From contig JAHITG010000406.1 of NCBI GenBank assembly GCA_018817865.1, positions 1 through 7,777 on the forward strand: a DNA stretch of 7,777 bases, written 5' to 3'. Shown here piece after piece: positions 7,415 to 7,777 of this stretch. Below the pieces are notes generated by a model. That model was not told the origin of the DNA. It made no database searches and saw nothing but the letters and a program-made list of their open reading frames with translations. The DNA comes from Spirochaetota bacterium. GTDB taxonomy: Bacteria > Spirochaetota > JAHITG01. A program made the translations under genes and the position numbers. How positions within the stretch are numbered: the first letter of the stretch is position 1; each line of letters starts with the position of its first letter.

Positions 7415-7487
7415 AGGCGGCGGCCGGAATCGAACCGGCAAATAACGGTTTTGCAGACCGCTCCCTTAGCCATTTGGGCACGCCGCC
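7415..7487 (-). tRNA. tRNA-Cys (anticodon GCA)
   Basis: The minus strand folds into a full cloverleaf. The acceptor stem GGCGGCG/CGCCGCC has 7 perfect pairs. The D arm has CCC/GGG with a GG-containing loop. The anticodon stem GCGGT/ACCGT has one G-U pair around loop CTGCAAA, with anticodon GCA at plus 7452-7454. A five-base variable loop and a T arm GCCGG-TTCGATT-CCGGC complete it. The discriminator is U73 (plus 7415 is A), the known identity base for CysRS. The 3' CCA is not encoded (TATT follows), so it must be added by a nucleotidyltransferase. The gene sits directly upstream of birA on the same strand. Confidence 0.97.
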
Positions 7488-7513
7488 ATTTAACTTTATA
7501 ACAGGTCCTTTTG

Positions 7514-7541
7514 CATATAGGAACCACTTTATTCGTGTCAA
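7514..7541 (-). promoter_or_regulatory. Sigma70-type promoter for tRNA-Cys and probably the birA-helicase unit
   Basis: On the minus strand a perfect TTGACA -35 (plus 7536-7541) is followed after 16 bases by TATATG (plus 7514-7519), a four-of-six match to TATAAT. Transcription would begin near plus 7507, about 20 bases before the mature tRNA 5' end, which is normal for a tRNA leader. It lies in the 67-bp gap after the stop of the right-edge gene. No other clear promoter precedes birA, so the same promoter may serve the genes downstream. Confidence 0.65.
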
Positions 7542-7554
7542 GAGAAGGTTAGCT

Positions 7555-7777
7555 TTATTTTTCTTCTTTTTTAAGTTCAATATCTATTCCACCGAACTTT
7601 TTTGCAAAAACGGAATAGATCAAACTATCCAAATAAACGATCGATCCCGTGATCAATGCCAGCAAAGGTACTCCTACTGTAAAAATGAGGATACCCAGCA
7701 GGAAATACCCTAAAAAGAGAGAGATCAATAAGAAAATAAAACTGAACAATCCTCCCAGGATCAGAGTAATAAAAAAG
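7555..7777 (-). CDS. C-terminal part of an unrecognised membrane protein, 5' end outside window
   Basis: The minus-strand frame is open from the right edge to TAA at 7555-7557, giving 73 residues. Nearly all the visible part is hydrophobic, consistent with two membrane helices (roughly residues 1-27 and 30-55 of the visible stretch). A short charged tail ends in IDIELKKEEK. A TTG at 7747-7749 could be read as a start, with GGGAGGA touching it. However, the frame runs on upstream with equally hydrophobic codons (FFITLILGG), and the spacing is too short for a ribosome-binding site. I therefore treat the gene as truncated by the window. I do not recognise the family; small DUF-type integral membrane proteins look like this. 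It is on the same strand as tRNA-Cys, whose promoter lies just after its stop. Confidence 0.6.
   Translation of the reverse strand, partial: FFITLILGGLFSFIFLLISLFLGYFLLGILIFTVGVPLLALITGSIVYLDSLIYSVFAKKFGGIDIELKKEEK

Noticed and set aside
7555..7749. A complete 64-residue membrane protein starting at TTG 7749
   Set aside because: The frame stays open to the window edge with the same hydrophobic composition, and the purine-rich GGGAGGA abuts the TTG with no room for a working ribosome-binding site. It is better read as the end of a longer gene.
1..7777. CRISPR arrays, insertion sequences, prophage or integrase genes, or a tRNA attachment site duplication
   Set aside because: I looked for regularly spaced repeats, transposase or integrase motifs and a second copy of the tRNA 3' end, and found none.

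Overview
The window is bacterial and A+T-rich (roughly 38-40% G+C judged by eye). It carries six complete protein genes, two genes cut by the window edges, and one tRNA gene. Three traits give a weak hint about the host: an XPB-type helicase with its helicase-associated partner, a tRNA without an encoded CCA, and many AAA lysine and ATA/ATC isoleucine codons. Together they fit a spirochaete-like or other low-G+C Gram-negative-type lineage. No marker settles the taxonomy, and I hold this loosely.

Left third (1-2138, + strand): three short-chain dehydrogenase/reductase (SDR) genes in a row. The first is only a C-terminal stub at the left edge. The second is a complete extended SDR of the NAD-dependent epimerase/3-beta-HSD/dihydroflavonol-reductase-like type, and its C-terminus is visibly paralogous to the stub. 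The third is a classical SDR of the 3-oxoacyl-reductase-like type, behind a 115-bp gap with a candidate promoter. Substrates cannot be read from sequence.

Centre and right (2172-7541, - strand): a probable transcription unit read right to left: tRNA-Cys(GCA), a biotin-protein ligase (birA type, no repressor domain), an XPB-family DNA helicase, a helicase partner (winged helix, XPB/Ssl2-N-like and WYL-like regions), and a secreted or membrane thiol-redox fusion (DUF1573-like Ig domain, thioredoxin-like CxxC domain, CcdA/DsbD-like membrane domain). birA and the helicase overlap by 4 bp (ATGA). The helicase and partner overlap by 23 bp. The redox fusion follows after 47-48 bp with its own ribosome-binding site. 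A promoter with a perfect TTGACA -35 lies just upstream of the tRNA and is the only clear promoter for the whole unit. The redox gene converges on the third SDR gene with only 33 bp between stop codons.

Right edge (7555-7777, - strand): the C-terminal end of a small membrane protein whose start lies outside the window.

Most noteworthy are the helicase/WYL-like partner pair, which share a homologous domain, and the redox fusion, which holds all three DsbD-type dithiol centres in a permuted order. Also notable are a birA start 11 nt behind a tRNA with no Shine-Dalgarno sequence, and a roughly four-fold excess of GATC. No CRISPR, insertion sequence, prophage or inverted-repeat element is visible, and no gene-free stretch exceeds 300 bp.
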